Shown here piece after piece: positions 10,147 to 21,228 of a stretch of 64,000 nucleotides of DNA. The stretch is from the NCBI GenBank assembly GCA_036925085.1, contig JAUPFP010000020.1, positions 162,501 through 226,500 of the forward strand, in the 5' to 3' direction. Source of the stretch: Brachycybe producta (lineage: Eukaryota; Arthropoda; Diplopoda; Playtdesmida; Andrognathidae). A model generated the notes under the pieces. It was not told the origin of the DNA, made no database searches, and saw only the letters and a list, made by a program, of their open reading frames with translations. Within the stretch, counting starts at the first letter, position 1; each line of letters opens with the position of its first letter. The position numbers and the translations under genes are program-made.

Positions 10147-10550
10147 AAGAGCCTAGATACACGTCCATCATGTTGTCTTGAGCAGACGACAACGAGACAA
10201 ATGAGTGTTACTATATGGTGTTACTAAACTTGCAAGAAATCGCCTCACAATTTACCAATTAAAATAAAGTAAAGCACAAAATGCAATAAAAAGTATTGTT
10301 CTTTAAGTGGTCGGTATATATAAATTTTGAAAGGTAATTCTATTTTTAAATAAGGTTAAAAATCGTTCGTTTTTTTAACTCCATGTTAAATTCCATTGGA
10401 CCAAAAACCGTCTCACAAACATTTGAAGAACTCTTGTTAAAAAGGATTTAGAACAATAACAAAAAAGTTAGCACGTGCTTTCATGTATTGGCTTCACGAC
10501 GTTTCCTTTTTATAAATTTTAGAAAGGTGCTGCTATTATTATACAGTATA
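10147..10550 (-). repeat. TTAA-type element, right part, truncated
   Basis: Begins TTAAGAGCCTAGATACACG, the reverse complement of the right end seen at 27578 and 40528. It continues through CAAATGAGTGTTACT, GCAAGAAATCGCCTCAC and the internal ACCGTCTCACAAACATTTG repeat unit. It is cut off by a Helitron terminus at 10551. Confidence 0.75.
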
Positions 10551-10625
10551 CTAGAAAGAAAGCCCGTCTTCGACGGGTGTGATTACTGTGATAGTGACCG
10601 CCTTCTTCAGTGCATTTCATATATA
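10551..10625 (-). mobile_element. Helitron 3' terminus
   Basis: On the minus strand the sequence ends with a hairpin (CCCGTC-GAA-GACGGG), a short spacer and CTAG followed by T. This is the Helitron 3' signature. It differs from the family near 25105-37908, so it is a second family. Only the end remains before the Tc1 relic. Confidence 0.6.
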
Positions 10626-10627
10626 TA

Positions 10628-11715
10628 GACTCACCCCAGAAATTTATTGCAACTCAAGTTACACTTGATTGACTCGCCTGAAATTTTCAACATAAAGAGA
10701 GCATCTTATGTTATAAATTTTCTGCTAGGCAGAATTTTTTTTTAAAAAAAGGTAAAAATTAAAAAAGAACTGGAAAATGACCGTTTCATAATTATAGATG
10801 CACTAATAAACTGGTCACAGTGCATATCCTCCCAATATTGTCTGATAATTGATGATATTTGTTTTGGTTGAAATAAGTTCTAAGCTATGCATTTCAAAAA
10901 GTAATCTGCTCATTCCAAAGACAATAAATGTTTCCCATTACATTAGGCTGACCCACTGCCAAAATTTTGATTAGAAAAATATTGTGGTTTTTTCCTCAGA
11001 AAGTTTGGTGATGGGAGCCTAACAATATATTAAGTGCTCCTTGCAATGAGTAGCTTTACCTTCATTTCAACCAAAAAAATATTGTTTATTATCAAACAAC
11101 GTTATGAGAGTGTTTACTAACGACCAAAGTCGATTCTCTAGTGTTAGCTTAGCATTTGTGCAAGAAAATGCACCTGTTCACTCCATAAACCTAAGGAATG
11201 AATGGTTACGGAACCAAAATATCACCACTCTCAAATGGCTGGTGTTTCCCCCGGACTTAATCCTACAGAGAACTTTTAGGACATTATTATTGTGCATAAT
11301 AATTAAGCAGATTGCCATGATTATACTACATCAGTAGAGCTGAGAAGTGACATTTTAGCTGCTTCTGGGCAGAATTTTTGTAAATTTGCTTGAAAATATT
11401 GTTTAAAGTATGTAGAAATCAATGTTTTAAATTATAAAACATTAGGACAGTCGTATACTTTATTAATCTTAATGTTATTGTTGTGTTCAGTATGTGATTT
11501 TGTCACAATAATTAATTAAAGTGAAAAGTTCATTAGTTCGTCTATAATTATAAAACGGCCATTTTTCAGTTTTTAATTTTCTAAATTTTTACCTTTTTAA
11601 GAAAAAAAATTCTGCCTAGCAGAACATTTATAATATAGGATGTTCTTTTTATGTTGAAAATTTCAGAAAAATTTATCGAATGTAGCCTGAGTTATAAAGA
11701 ATTTATGGAGTGTGT

Positions 11716-11718
<3 letters not shown>
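10628..11718 (+). mobile_element. Tc1/mariner-type transposon relic with long TIRs
   Basis: Flanked by TA on both sides. The ends GACTCACCCCAGAAATTTAT and ATAAATTCTTTATAACTCAG (right end, read inward after GGACACACTCC) belong to inverted repeats of about 190 bp, containing TTCTGCTAGGCAGAA and GACCGTTTCATAATTATAGA on both sides. The interior carries a decayed transposase. The right end abuts an (AT)n tract. Confidence 0.75.
11104..11337 (+). pseudogene. Tc1-like transposase fragment (DDE domain)
   Basis: The reading VQENAPVHSINLRNEWLRNQ followed by a PPDL motif matches the QQDNAPVH...W...SPDLNPIEN block of Tc1/mariner transposases. The catalytic Asp of QDNA is Glu here. Downstream, the NPTENF segment is in another frame followed by a stop, so the gene is dead. 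Confidence 0.75.

Positions 11719-11781
<63 letters not shown>
11719..11781. repeat. (AT)n microsatellite
   Basis: About 60 bp of pure TA repeats between the Tc1 relic and the LTR of element C1. Confidence 0.95.
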
Positions 11782-11783
<2 letters not shown>

Positions 11784-12078
11784 CTGTTTTAGCCCTGTCG
11801 TTTTTTTGGGGGTTTTTAAGTTAGCGTCACCCTGTATTTTGTTTGGCTTCTGGGCCACTCGGTACTTTTGGTCTTGACCTTTTCGTTTTTCCCTCGTTTT
11901 TACTTATACATGAGTGGCGACGCCATGCAGGAGGACGATCGTAATCTGACTCCATCCAGCTTCTTCTGAGACTCTGATCTTCCTCGTGCGGGCACCGCAT
12001 GATTAAAGGAAGAAACGAGTCACAGAAAACACCATCTACGAGTTGGTAAAATTATAGTGTCAATGCCAAAAGCTCACA
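11782..12078 (+). repeat. Apparent chimeric LTR: E-like left part, C-like right part
   Basis: From 11782 to about 11917 the sequence follows the family E LTR (GGCTTCTGGGCCACTCGGTA, ACATGAGTGG). From about 11918 to 12078 it follows the family C LTR (CCATCCAGC, ending AAAAGCTCACA) and runs directly into the primer-binding site. The conventional TG start is missing. A nested truncation could also give this picture. Confidence 0.5.
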
Positions 12079-12098
12079 TTTGGTGGAGGCGCCGGGTA
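12079..12098 (+). other. Primer-binding site of C1
   Basis: TTTGGTGGAGGCGCCGGGTA directly follows the LTR. TGGTGGAGG is complementary to a tRNA 3' end ...CCTCCACCA, as in the other LTR elements of this window. Confidence 0.65.
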
Positions 12099-13465
12099 TG
12101 CCTCCATTTGCCTTCTCTGACCTTTCTACAGAAGCCGTCCTTTGTGTAAAGTTTCGTGATTGTGCCTCACGATCCTTCGTCCGCCCTTTTCATGTGGGAG
12201 CAGCGTGTTGAGAGCAACCAGCGATTGCATCAAAAGTCGACCGCATGGCGCCAAATCTGTGGAACCGTGTGCTGAAAGAAACTCTGTGAATACAAACATC
12301 ACAGGTCAACCGCACGATTCTGTGTCCTGTCCAGAGAGACATGTGGAAAAAAAACTTTTGTCTGCCATCTGCTTAGCACTCGGGAAACACGGAGGCAACT
12401 GTTGTGGACAGACGTGTTTCTGTCCATGTTTTTGTGTTTTATGTTCTATGTTTCATTGGCATCTACTGTTTTCTTAACTCTTCTTTATATTTCGAAGTGA
12501 AACCCACTTGACCATCCTCCGTATTTTTGGTTGGTATGTGGGCAACACTTCAGACAAATTCTATTTAATTTCCGAGAAGAGTTTGCTTTGCCGAAACTCC
12601 ATATCATTGTGAGGTAAGCAAACGACTCATCTACTTGTCTTTCCACCTATTACTAGGCCTTTAAAAGATGTGTGTGTCTTGTAAATGTGCCTATTATCTT
12701 CACTATTATTTTAATTTTCCTAGCAAGTTTTCGCCCTAACTCCGTATCAATGTTAGGGGCTTACAAGCTAAAACACACTTTTTCTAGACACGTGGGACTC
12801 TCTTGTCATCTCTTCTCTTTGTTCTTTTGTTCATCCATTATGCTTCCCTTGGGACCCTCTATGTCCCAAGTCACCATCTTCAACACTCATCATCATCACC
12901 TCAATGTACTTCACATGAACTTCTCCATTGGACACCATTGAAGCACCAGCCGCCATCTTGGATCAACAGGAAACTTTTCAAAAAGCTCCTGGAGCGGGTT
13001 TTCGCTCCATACGAACACTTTGTTGTATCTTCTCTTTTCTTCTTGTTCTTCTCTCCTTTCTTCTCTTCCAAAGGGCCTGCACTTGCGTGCCCCTGGTGGA
13101 GTTTTTTTTCTAGAGAAAAGTTCTCTTCTCTTTTGAACTTTTCTCTCTTTTAAGTGTTCTTCCTCATGGTGACCATCAAGCACCACCTGGCGGATTTTCA
13201 TTGTATTGAACATTTTAGGACATTGTAATAAAATCAACAACCGGAAGTGGCCACCACAGTGCCACCTACGGATCTCTTCTTTTCACTCAACGTAGTTCTT
13301 CACTACCAGTGACTCTGCCCTTTTCATTCAGAGCCATACAGCAGTGAGGATCACTAAATTCCTCATCCTGAACATTTCTTGTTCAATAAGCTTTTTGCTT
13401 TGCTGAACAATTATCATTTTCTTCATTTCTACACTGCTTTGCTCTTTCAATAAATTAGATTTTTT

Positions 13466-13479
13466 AGAGTGTGGGCACC
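13466..13479 (+). repeat. Target-site duplication of RTE element (left)
   Basis: AGAGTGTGGGCACC here is repeated exactly at 16737-16750, on the other side of the RTE element. Confidence 0.9.
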
Positions 13480-16400
13480 GTGGGGGTAGTTGGTCCCCTA
13501 TCGGGTGCCTCCCCAGGTGGCGGATAGGGGAATGCCCGCCAGATATGGAGGGTACTGAGGGCATAAAATACTCAGGGCAGACCAAAACCAAACCACGCCA
13601 TTGCCGGTCCCCCAGCCCGGGTGCAAAAGTGGAGGGTCGACGTCAGGTTGGCAGCCGGTTGTAAAGATTTGCCAAAACATATGATGTTGGTTCGAAATAG
13701 TATTCCGAATATGGCTAGGGCGTCCCCCGCCATAAGCGACGCGCAGCTGCAACGCCCGGTGGCTGTGACAAATTGGCAAGGGCTACCCCACAGTGGACGG
13801 GTGGGGCTAAAGAAGCGAGTCCAGCACCAACAACAAGGAGGGCTTGGAAGTAGTGGTAGAAGTGGAGGTACTAAACTTAGGTTTGGCACCTGGAATATAG
13901 GGAGTTTGACAGGGAAGACTAGGGAGTTATCTAGTGTGCTAAAGGCTAGGAGGGTAAATGTTGCATGTCTGCAGGAGACAAGATGGAAAGGGGATAAATC
14001 CAGGGACATTGGGGATGGGTATAAATTAATTTATGCAAGTAGTGAGGAGGGTAGAAATGGAGTGGGAATTGTCCTAGATCAGGAACTCAGACATAGTGTG
14101 GTTGAGGTTAGGCGGATAAATAGTAGGCTGTTAGTAGTAAAGGTAGTTTGGGGTGGCATTGTTATAAATGTAGTTAGTGCATATGGCCCCCAGGTTGGAT
14201 TAGATACAGCCCGGAAGCTAGCATTCTGGGAACAGTTTGATGACCTAATGTTGGGCATGAGTAGGAAGGAACGGGTCATAATTGGTGGGGACTTTAATGG
14301 ACATGTAGGTAGAAATAGGGAAGGGTATGAAGAGGTACATGGTGGGTGGGGCTATGGAGAGCGAAATAAAGAAGGGGAGAGTATCCTGGAGGCAGCAGTG
14401 GCACATAAGTTAATTTTAGCAAACACACTATTCCAGAAGCGAGAGGAACATTTGATTACTTTTAAGAGCAGGGCAGGAGAATCCCAGATTGATCTCTTCA
14501 TGATTCGGAGTGAGGATAGAAACGAGTGCAAGGATTGTAAAGTGATACCGAGTGAAAACTTAGCGGGACAACATAGGCTAGTAGTGTTAGACCTAAAACC
14601 TAGGGGTGCAAAACAGGTGGTCAGACATAGAGGACAGACAGCAATTAGGTGGTGGGCATTACCAGACAAGGTGGAAGAGTTTAAGAAAATGGCAGGTAAG
14701 ATAGCATGGGATTTAGATGGCACTGCAGGAGAGCTGTGGACAAGGGTAGCACAACAGATCCGTGATTGTGGAAACGAGGTACTAGGGACAGTACGAGTAG
14801 GGCGGTCTCGATTAGACAGAGAAACTTGGTGGTGGGATGAGGAGGTACAGATGGCAGTTAAAAAGAAGAAAGATGCTTTCAAGACTTGGTGGCACGATGG
14901 AAGCAGGGAGGCCCAGATAGAATACAAGCGTGCCAAGATAGAGGCCAAACAGCAGGTAGCCTTAGCAAAGCATAAGAAATATGCGGACATGTATGCCAAG
15001 TTAGGTACCAGAGCAGGAGAAATGGCAGTATATAGAATAGCTAGGGCTCGGGAGAATAAAGGCAGAGATATTGAAAAGGTGGTGAGTGTTAAGGATAATG
15101 GGGGCAAAGTATTGTGGGGTAGGGAGCCAGTACGGAACAGGTGGGGGGAATATTTTAGTAAGCTTATGAATGAGGGGGTAGAGCAGGAGCCTTCCACTGG
15201 AAGAAATAATGATAGAGAAGAAGTGGAGCAGGTTAGGGCTGAGGAAATTGTTCAGGCATTGCGAAAAATGAAGCTAGGGAAGGCTTTAGGGCCAGATGGG
15301 ATACCAGTAGAGGTGTGGAAGGTCTTGGGTAATGTTGCCATTTCCTGGCTCACAAAGTTATTCAATAGATTGGCTATGGGGGATAGAATGCCAGGTGCAT
15401 GGCGGGACAGCTGGTTAGTGCCTATTTTCAAAGGGAAGGGTGACGTTCAGGAATGTGGGAACTATAGAGGTATTAAATTGATGAGTCATACGATGAAGCT
15501 TTGGGAGAGAGTAATTGAAGCTCGACTACGGGGTAAAACTGCAATTGGGGGAAGTCAGTTTGGGTTTATGCCAGGAAAATCCACAATGCACCCTATTTTT
15601 GCCATAAGGCAAGTTATTGAGAAGTTTCGGGCTGCCAAGAAAGAGTTACACATGGTATTTATAGATCTAGAGAAAGCCTATGACAGAGTACCACGGACGT
15701 TATTGTGGGAGGTCTTACAGAAGAAGGGGGTGGGTGAGAGTTATATAGATATGGTGAGGGACATGTATAGGGATGCACGGACAAGCGTTAAGACTGCCTG
15801 GGGGTTCTCTGACAGTTTTCGTGTTAGGATGGGTGTGCACCAGGGCTCAGCACTTAGTCCATATCTATTTATTTTGGTCCTGGATGAGTTACTGGCAGGG
15901 GTGAGGCAGGAGGTCCCCTGGTGTATGCTGTTTGCAGATGACATAGTCTTAGTTGGGGAATCCAAATTAGAACTCGAGATAAGGTTAGAGGAGACTAGGA
16001 ATGCCTTGGAATCAAAGGGGTTGAAAATAAGTAGGGCAAAAACGGAGTACATGAAATTCCAGTGGGATGGGAAAGAACAGTTGAATGAGGGGATTAGACT
16101 TGGGGACAGTTTAATGCAGCAGGTGCATGACTTCAAATATTTAGGATCTGTGCTGCAAGATGATGGGAGCTTAGACTTAGACATCACAAACCGGATAAAA
16201 GCAGGTTGGCATAGGTGGAGGCAGGCTAGTGGGGTTTTATATGACAGGAAGTTACCTATAAAATTGAAGGGAAAGTTTTATAGAACAGTAGTCAGACCAG
16301 CTATGTTGTATGGGTCAGAATGTTGGGCAATCAAGAAGGTGCATGAGGATAGAATGCAGGTAGCTGAGATGAGAATGCTAAGGTTTATGAGTGGGGTGAC

Positions 16401-16736
16401 CAGAAGGGATAGGATCAGAAATGATTTTATTAGGGGTAGTGTAGGGGTAACAAATATTGTAGAAAAGATGCAGGAAAATAGGCTGCGGTGGTTTGGGCAT
16501 GTCCTCAGGAGTGGAGAAGATGGGCTGCTGAGACAGGCAATGAACTTAGACCTGGGAATAAAACGGGGTAGAGGAAGACCCAAGCAAACCTGGGATGTGG
16601 TAGTAAAACGGGATATGGTGGCATGTGGGGTCACTGGGGGCTTGGTGCAAAATCGGAACGAGTGGAGAGTTAGAACCAGCAAGGCCGACCCTGCTGCTTG
16701 CGGGATAAGGTACAGGAAATGATGATGATGATGATG
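13480..16736 (+). mobile_element. Complete RTE-type non-LTR retrotransposon
   Basis: A 3.26-kb element bounded by a perfect 14-bp target-site duplication. It has a 5' UTR of about 140 bp (with GTGCCTCCCCAGGTGGCGGA), a single intact ORF, and a very short 3' end made of (ATG)n repeats. The single ORF, the microsatellite tail and the domain content place it in the RTE clade, the group often mis-annotated as craniofacial development protein 2-like. Its integrity suggests recent activity. It interrupts the leader of C1 and is therefore younger than C1. Confidence 0.92.
13621..16722 (+). CDS. RTE ORF: AP endonuclease plus reverse transcriptase, intact
   Basis: 1033 residues from the first in-frame start, without stops. 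The endonuclease domain has FGTWNIGSLTGK (about residue 87), CLQETRWKG, INVVSAYGPQ, GGDFNGHVG and SQIDLFMIRSED. The RT domain has ALGPDGIPVEVWK (about 557), NYRGIKLM, FMPGKST, VFIDLEKAYDRVPR, GVHQGSALSPYLF and the catalytic FADD (about 770). The tail holds a Cys-poor CTD with KRGRGRPKQTW. The protein nicks target DNA and primes reverse transcription there. It could start a little upstream, as the frame uses a weak initiation context. All catalytic motifs look complete. Confidence 0.92.
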   Translation: MQKWRVDVRLAAGCKDLPKHMMLVRNSIPNMARASPAISDAQLQRPVAVTNWQGLPHSGRVGLKKRVQHQQQGGLGSSGRSGGTKLRFGTWNIGSLTGKTRELSSVLKARRVNVACLQETRWKGDKSRDIGDGYKLIYASSEEGRNGVGIVLDQELRHSVVEVRRINSRLLVVKVVWGGIVINVVSAYGPQVGLDTARKLAFWEQFDDLMLGMSRKERVIIGGDFNGHVGRNREGYEEVHGGWGYGERNKEGESILEAAVAHKLILANTLFQKREEHLITFKSRAGESQIDLFMIRSEDRNECKDCKVIPSENLAGQHRLVVLDLKPRGAKQVVRHRGQTAIRWWALPDKVEEFKKMAGKIAWDLDGTAGELWTRVAQQIRDCGNEVLGTVRVGRSRLDRETWWWDEEVQMAVKKKKDAFKTWWHDGSREAQIEYKRAKIEAKQQVALAKHKKYADMYAKLGTRAGEMAVYRIARARENKGRDIEKVVSVKDNGGKVLWGREPVRNRWGEYFSKLMNEGVEQEPSTGRNNDREEVEQVRAEEIVQALRKMKLGKALGPDGIPVEVWKVLGNVAISWLTKLFNRLAMGDRMPGAWRDSWLVPIFKGKGDVQECGNYRGIKLMSHTMKLWERVIEARLRGKTAIGGSQFGFMPGKSTMHPIFAIRQVIEKFRAAKKELHMVFIDLEKAYDRVPRTLLWEVLQKKGVGESYIDMVRDMYRDARTSVKTAWGFSDSFRVRMGVHQGSALSPYLFILVLDELLAGVRQEVPWCMLFADDIVLVGESKLELEIRLEETRNALESKGLKISRAKTEYMKFQWDGKEQLNEGIRLGDSLMQQVHDFKYLGSVLQDDGSLDLDITNRIKAGWHRWRQASGVLYDRKLPIKLKGKFYRTVVRPAMLYGSECWAIKKVHEDRMQVAEMRMLRFMSGVTRRDRIRNDFIRGSVGVTNIVEKMQENRLRWFGHVLRSGEDGLLRQAMNLDLGIKRGRGRPKQTWDVVVKRDMVACGVTGGLVQNRNEWRVRTSKADPAACGIRYRK

Positions 16737-16750
16737 AGAGTGTGGGCACC
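16737..16750 (+). repeat. Target-site duplication of RTE element (right)
   Basis: Exact copy of 13466-13479 immediately after the (ATG)n tail. Confidence 0.9.
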
Positions 16751-17484
16751 ACACCAGAATCCATAACTCTTTAGAGCAATTCAGCTTTCAACACTCTTTC
16801 CTATAAAAGCCCAGCCATCTTGAACTTCATCGCTTTATGCGTCCTTTCTTCGCATAAACTCCTACTCCTTTCTGCTAAACAAGTGAATCTAAGTGTGCGG
16901 GCACCGTGTTTTAGTTTCACTCTTCTCTTTATTTTCCAATTTCTTTGCAGTACAGTCTTTGATTGGGTGGTGTACCAAGTTGTATTGTACATCTGCTGTT
17001 TTATTGAGAATTCGAGAACTCTCATAACCTCCATGTGGTCGGCATTTACCACGTGTCGAGAAGATTAGAGTTCCAATAAGTCTCAATAAAGAAATTCACA
17101 ACACATCACACCAGTTGGGAACCATCATGTCCAACTGAGGGCATTATAACCAACACAACACGCCACGGGACTGCAAAAACAATGCAACTACATGTGTGAA
17201 GCGTAGGTAGTCTATCGTTATTCAGTGTATAAGAGTACGAGGGTATCGGTTACCAACAGAAACACCAAATTACCAACACACACACCATCTACCAGAACCA
17301 CGTCGCTACTGCAACCACGTGTTGAACGAGTCACTTCATGCTGGACTCCGATACAGAACCAAAAAGCATCGCTCAGAGTGCACTCGAGAACCCTCGGAGC
17401 TGCACACACCAAATCGGACTTTGCCGGACTCGCTCATCACCACAAATTCACACCGCTTACACCCTACATGCCACATCATCAATC

Positions 17485-18986
17485 ATGGCCACCGCACATG
17501 AATCCTAAGGACATCCTGTCTGATCACCAGGGTTCCCACGAGGGTACGCCGGAGGGGCCCAATCTCCTTGAGCTATCCCAACAGGTGGCCATGCTAGCAG
17601 AAAACGTGGCCCGGATCATGGATGATCGGTTCACGCCTAATCGACCAACAACACCATGGTGGACAACAAGCACATACCAACATCGCGACCATGACTCTGA
17701 CACCTCTTCAGTTCCCTATTATGGTTACAGGGAGTGTCATGATCGGTACACAAGACACTATACACTGCATCATCTACCACGCCACCCGGGCTGGTCGTAC
17801 ACTCCATGCACAACCGAGCAACTGTGTTGAGACCAGTGAGATGGTCCACACCGTAGAGATGAGCATGCGGAGAAACTGCACGCACCACCGACTATGACAC
17901 GTGCTGACTCTCCACAATCTCCCGTCCTGGCTGCACATGGTGACCGTCACCTGGCACCCACGGAACAGCAGCAGGGTAGGGCCCAAAACCAGGACCTGAC
18001 ACAAGATCTTTCAGTCTACGCACAACGCTTTATACCACAAGTGGCAGCAATGTACAAGATGGCATCTACCGCCCAGCCCCCAAAAAGACCTCGACCGAAG
18101 ATTTCAACAAAAAATACAGTGGCTGCCACCCAGCCGATGCAATCCAAAAATTCGATGGATTGACAGGTTTTCGCCCCTTCCTGGAAGAATTTGAGGAAGT
18201 GGCCCACCTGTATGACTGAACTGACCACAACAAAGAGGAGTATCTCACTGTATGCTTCACCGGGGCTGCCCGCATGTGGCTGAGTAAACTGAAACACGAA
18301 TGTCGTGGCATTTCATCGCCCGAACTGAGAGTACGAATGATGGATACGTTTGGTAGACTGAACGAGTTACCCATCTTGGAGAAACAGTATATAGAGATGC
18401 TTCAAGCGGAAGGTGAGGGCACACAGGCCTTTATTTGGAAATTTATGGCCCTCAGCGACTGTTTACCCGCACACAGATGACGTACCAGCTGCGTATAAAT
18501 CAGTTGCATCATGCTCTGCATCCAACTCTTAGAGACGCCATCCATCAGGCAGCCACCACATCATTCAAGGATTTCGCAAATGCTGTCCTCAACATAGAGG
18601 TGGTTCTACTGTCCTTGAACAAATGGCCAATGGAACCCAAGGCTGGATCTGGCGCACAAACTGGTAAAGAAGCATCGAAGACCGATAAAGAGCAGGCGGC
18701 AACCGCTGGCTCTAAAGACCATACACATCGTTCTAGGCACAATAAAAAGCCGAACCAAACTGCTACTACTCACTCGGGGCGGCCCTCTACAACAGACACC
18801 AAACAAGACACCACTTGCATATTTGACAAGAGCAAGTCAACGTGCCATAATTGTGGTAAGTTGGGCCATTTTCTCCGTGAGTGCCGCCAGCCAAAAAAGA
18901 TCTCCATCAAGCAGTTTGGAGAACCGATCACCGATTATGACACTGAGGAGGAGGTGCACGAAGCAGATATTATAATCGAAAATTGA
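17485..18986 (+). pseudogene. gag: gag of C1, several frameshifts
   Basis: Starts at an ATG aligned with the gag start of the minus-strand copy (58193) and soon meets a stop (ESstop). Recognisable blocks in shifting frames: DRFTPNRPTTP, DSDTSSVPYYGYRECHD, FDGLTGFRPFLEEFEEVAHL, LRVRMMDTFGRLNELPILEK, TSFKDFANAVLNIEVVLLSL, and a CCHC zinc knuckle CHNCGKLGHFLREC at the end. The knuckle and the capsid-like block identify it as Gypsy-type gag. At least three frame changes and a stop make it non-functional. Confidence 0.75.
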
Positions 18987-19034
18987 GCTGAGTTCGCATT
19001 AATCTGATTAGGGGGACAAATCCACAAGATCCCC

Positions 19035-19756
19035 CTTCCAGCTCCGGTTTCAACCGGAAAGGCACCACCTCCGGAAAAACCCGACACAGACAGTTCCGAA
19101 GATCCCGAGAACGTACCAATTCATGTAATCGACTGAACTCCCATGCAAGCATGGACCTCGGCCGAGCTGATGACGTGGCAGGACACGCTTGATGTCCTTT
19201 CAACATCCGTGGAGGTGAAAAGATGCCGTGAAAACAGAACGGTAGCCGTCATGGCTCCAGGCACTCAACCACTGACAAAAGGCCACTCCTGCTGCCGGAA
19301 ACTCGTGGAGACGGTATACAACCAGCTGGTAGACAGCTGCACACCTCAGGAAATCAGAGATTATGATGCCATTGACAGAAACCCGCACATTGCCGTCACA
19401 ATCAATGGAAAAGTCATACGTATGCTTGCGGATACCGGAGCTATGGGCAGCATCATCTCAGTTTCACTTGCACAGGAACATAAGTTTGAGATTGAGCCTG
19501 TGTTAATTCCGCCCAATATTCAGGGTGTGGGGGCCTAAAAATCACTGTGGTGGGACGACTCGCCACAGTGGTTCAGCTGGGTGCCCACACTGCGAGGGCA
19601 CCTGCTGGTGATTGCCAGCCAGCCCGAGGCTATCCTAGGCCGAGATCTGGGTCGAGCTTTAAATCTCGCTGTATCCATGACCACCAATAAAGTATACTTA
19701 GAGGACGACCTCTTCGAGTTCACGCTCCGACAAAAATGCATAGAAGCACACATCTG
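19035..19756 (+). pseudogene. Aspartic protease of C1, stop and frameshift
   Basis: Contains the retroviral-type protease motif MLADTGAMGS and downstream ILGRDLGRALNLAV, matching MLADTGATGS and ILGRDLGRALHLAV of the copy at 55885. A stop lies upstream (HVID-stop) and a frameshift near 19540. After the protease the frame closes; no reverse transcriptase follows. Confidence 0.75.
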
Positions 19757-21228
19757 ATGGGTTCAGGGAGAGACTTCATCAGAGGCTTTTGATAAATCTA
19801 ACAACGCCTCTGGGGTGGTCTAAAACCTCTACTCTGGAAGTGACGACGATCTGCGGTTGGCCACCAATGCTAGCATAACACCAAATGCGACAAACAAAAC
19901 AATAACAATCCATTAGTGTTTTATCTATAGCCATAGATATAAACACTATTAACTATCAAATATCAACAATAGAAAAGCGGGAGGAATTTGAGAGAACAAC
20001 TGAGAACAGTTGTCAAGATGTGGGGGAGGGGGTAAAAGGAACTCCCAACGAATAAATAACCTCACACATCAACAACTCCCATAAACACTCAAATATGACC
20101 CAAACTTTAAAAATTCTCACAACTCTAATTTTTCATCATGGCCGCCAATGTTTACATATTGGCAACCACTGCAATATCTACACCGGAACCACGTGGCCTC
20201 CAAAATAACTGTCAACCACGTGGTGTACCTGAGAAAAAACGATAACAAGTCAAGAACATCCAAAAAATAAACAAAGTACCATAAAAGGGGCATGAGAATA
20301 ACTGTACACCATGTCCCCTTATCATGGATGGACGTCAGTGACCCCGACAGTTAATATAGGAAAAAAAAACTTCAAAGAGATTAATGTCTGGGGCCGAATC
20401 GATGCACACCTCATAGACTTCAAAGGAAAGCACACAAGAAAAAATAGAAGAAGCAGAATAAGAATAAAAAAAAGAGGAACCGAAAATGAAAAAAATTTGG
20501 AACTTGCCACCTTCAATCAAGTAATAAAATTCTTGAGAATCAACCCCTCTGAAAAACACAACAAACAATAAGGTACACTAGTAACCTTATTGACCAGCGT
20601 TTATTTGTTTTACCAAAAAAAAAGAGACATTAAAAAGAGGGAGTGAGTTAATGTGCAACTTCACACCTCGGTGTGAAAGAAACAATGACCCTCCTCCCTC
20701 AGGACTTTTTTGTTTATTTAAAACAATAAACGGGGACCTGCCTAATAAGAATTGGATTGGCACCTTTTGATTTTTTTCATTGGTGGGACAACCCCCACCA
20801 GCATTAAGAAAAAAAATACAGAAAAAGGAATTAGAACAAGGTGTCCCATTCAAATAATACATATAAAATAGGACCGGGCGCGATCCATTATCACTCAATT
20901 TGTTTCTTCATCAAAAGCACTTGACCATCGCTTCCGAATTTTCAATTTTCCTTTTAAACTTTTCGAACTTTTTCACCTCTCCTTCTTTCGAAGGAAAGTT
21001 TTTTTTTAAGTTTATTTTTGTGAGTTTGTGAGTTCTCGTCGTGTGCCACCTGCCGAGCCATCAACCTTTGTGTTTGCGCATCTGCCATTACAACTGTGCG
21101 CACCGGATTACCAGACTTTATACCTTTCTCAATAGCAGACCGATCGGGCACCGATTTCTGCTATTGCTCTGAACTAACCAACAGCGGGACAACATTTAAA
21201 GCAAGAACTTTTTAAGAACTTTCGAATC
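19757..21228 (+). other. Spacer between protease and ORF X of C1
   Basis: No coding frame with known motifs. Homologous in reverse to 54348-55884: shared blocks include ACCACGTGG, TTGGCAACCA, CACACCTCGGTGTGAA and TGTCCCACCAATG-like sequence. A TATA-like stretch (ACATATAAAATAG, about 20860) lies about 370 bp before ORF X. It could be an internal promoter, but that is inference. Confidence 0.5.

Larger units (their letters stand above)
12099..17484 (+). other. Leader of element C1 (about 2.1 kb without the RTE insert)
   Basis: No convincing gene. It is homologous in reverse to 58194-60493; for example GGAAGTGGCCACCACAG, CCGCCATCTTGGATC, GTGGGACTCTC and CCACGTG blocks occur in both. It contains the RTE insertion at 13480-16736. 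Small frames here are not conserved between the two copies. Confidence 0.5.

Noticed and set aside
12160..13240. Several frames of 60-116 codons in the C1 leader
   Set aside because: Not conserved in the homologous leader at 58194-60493.
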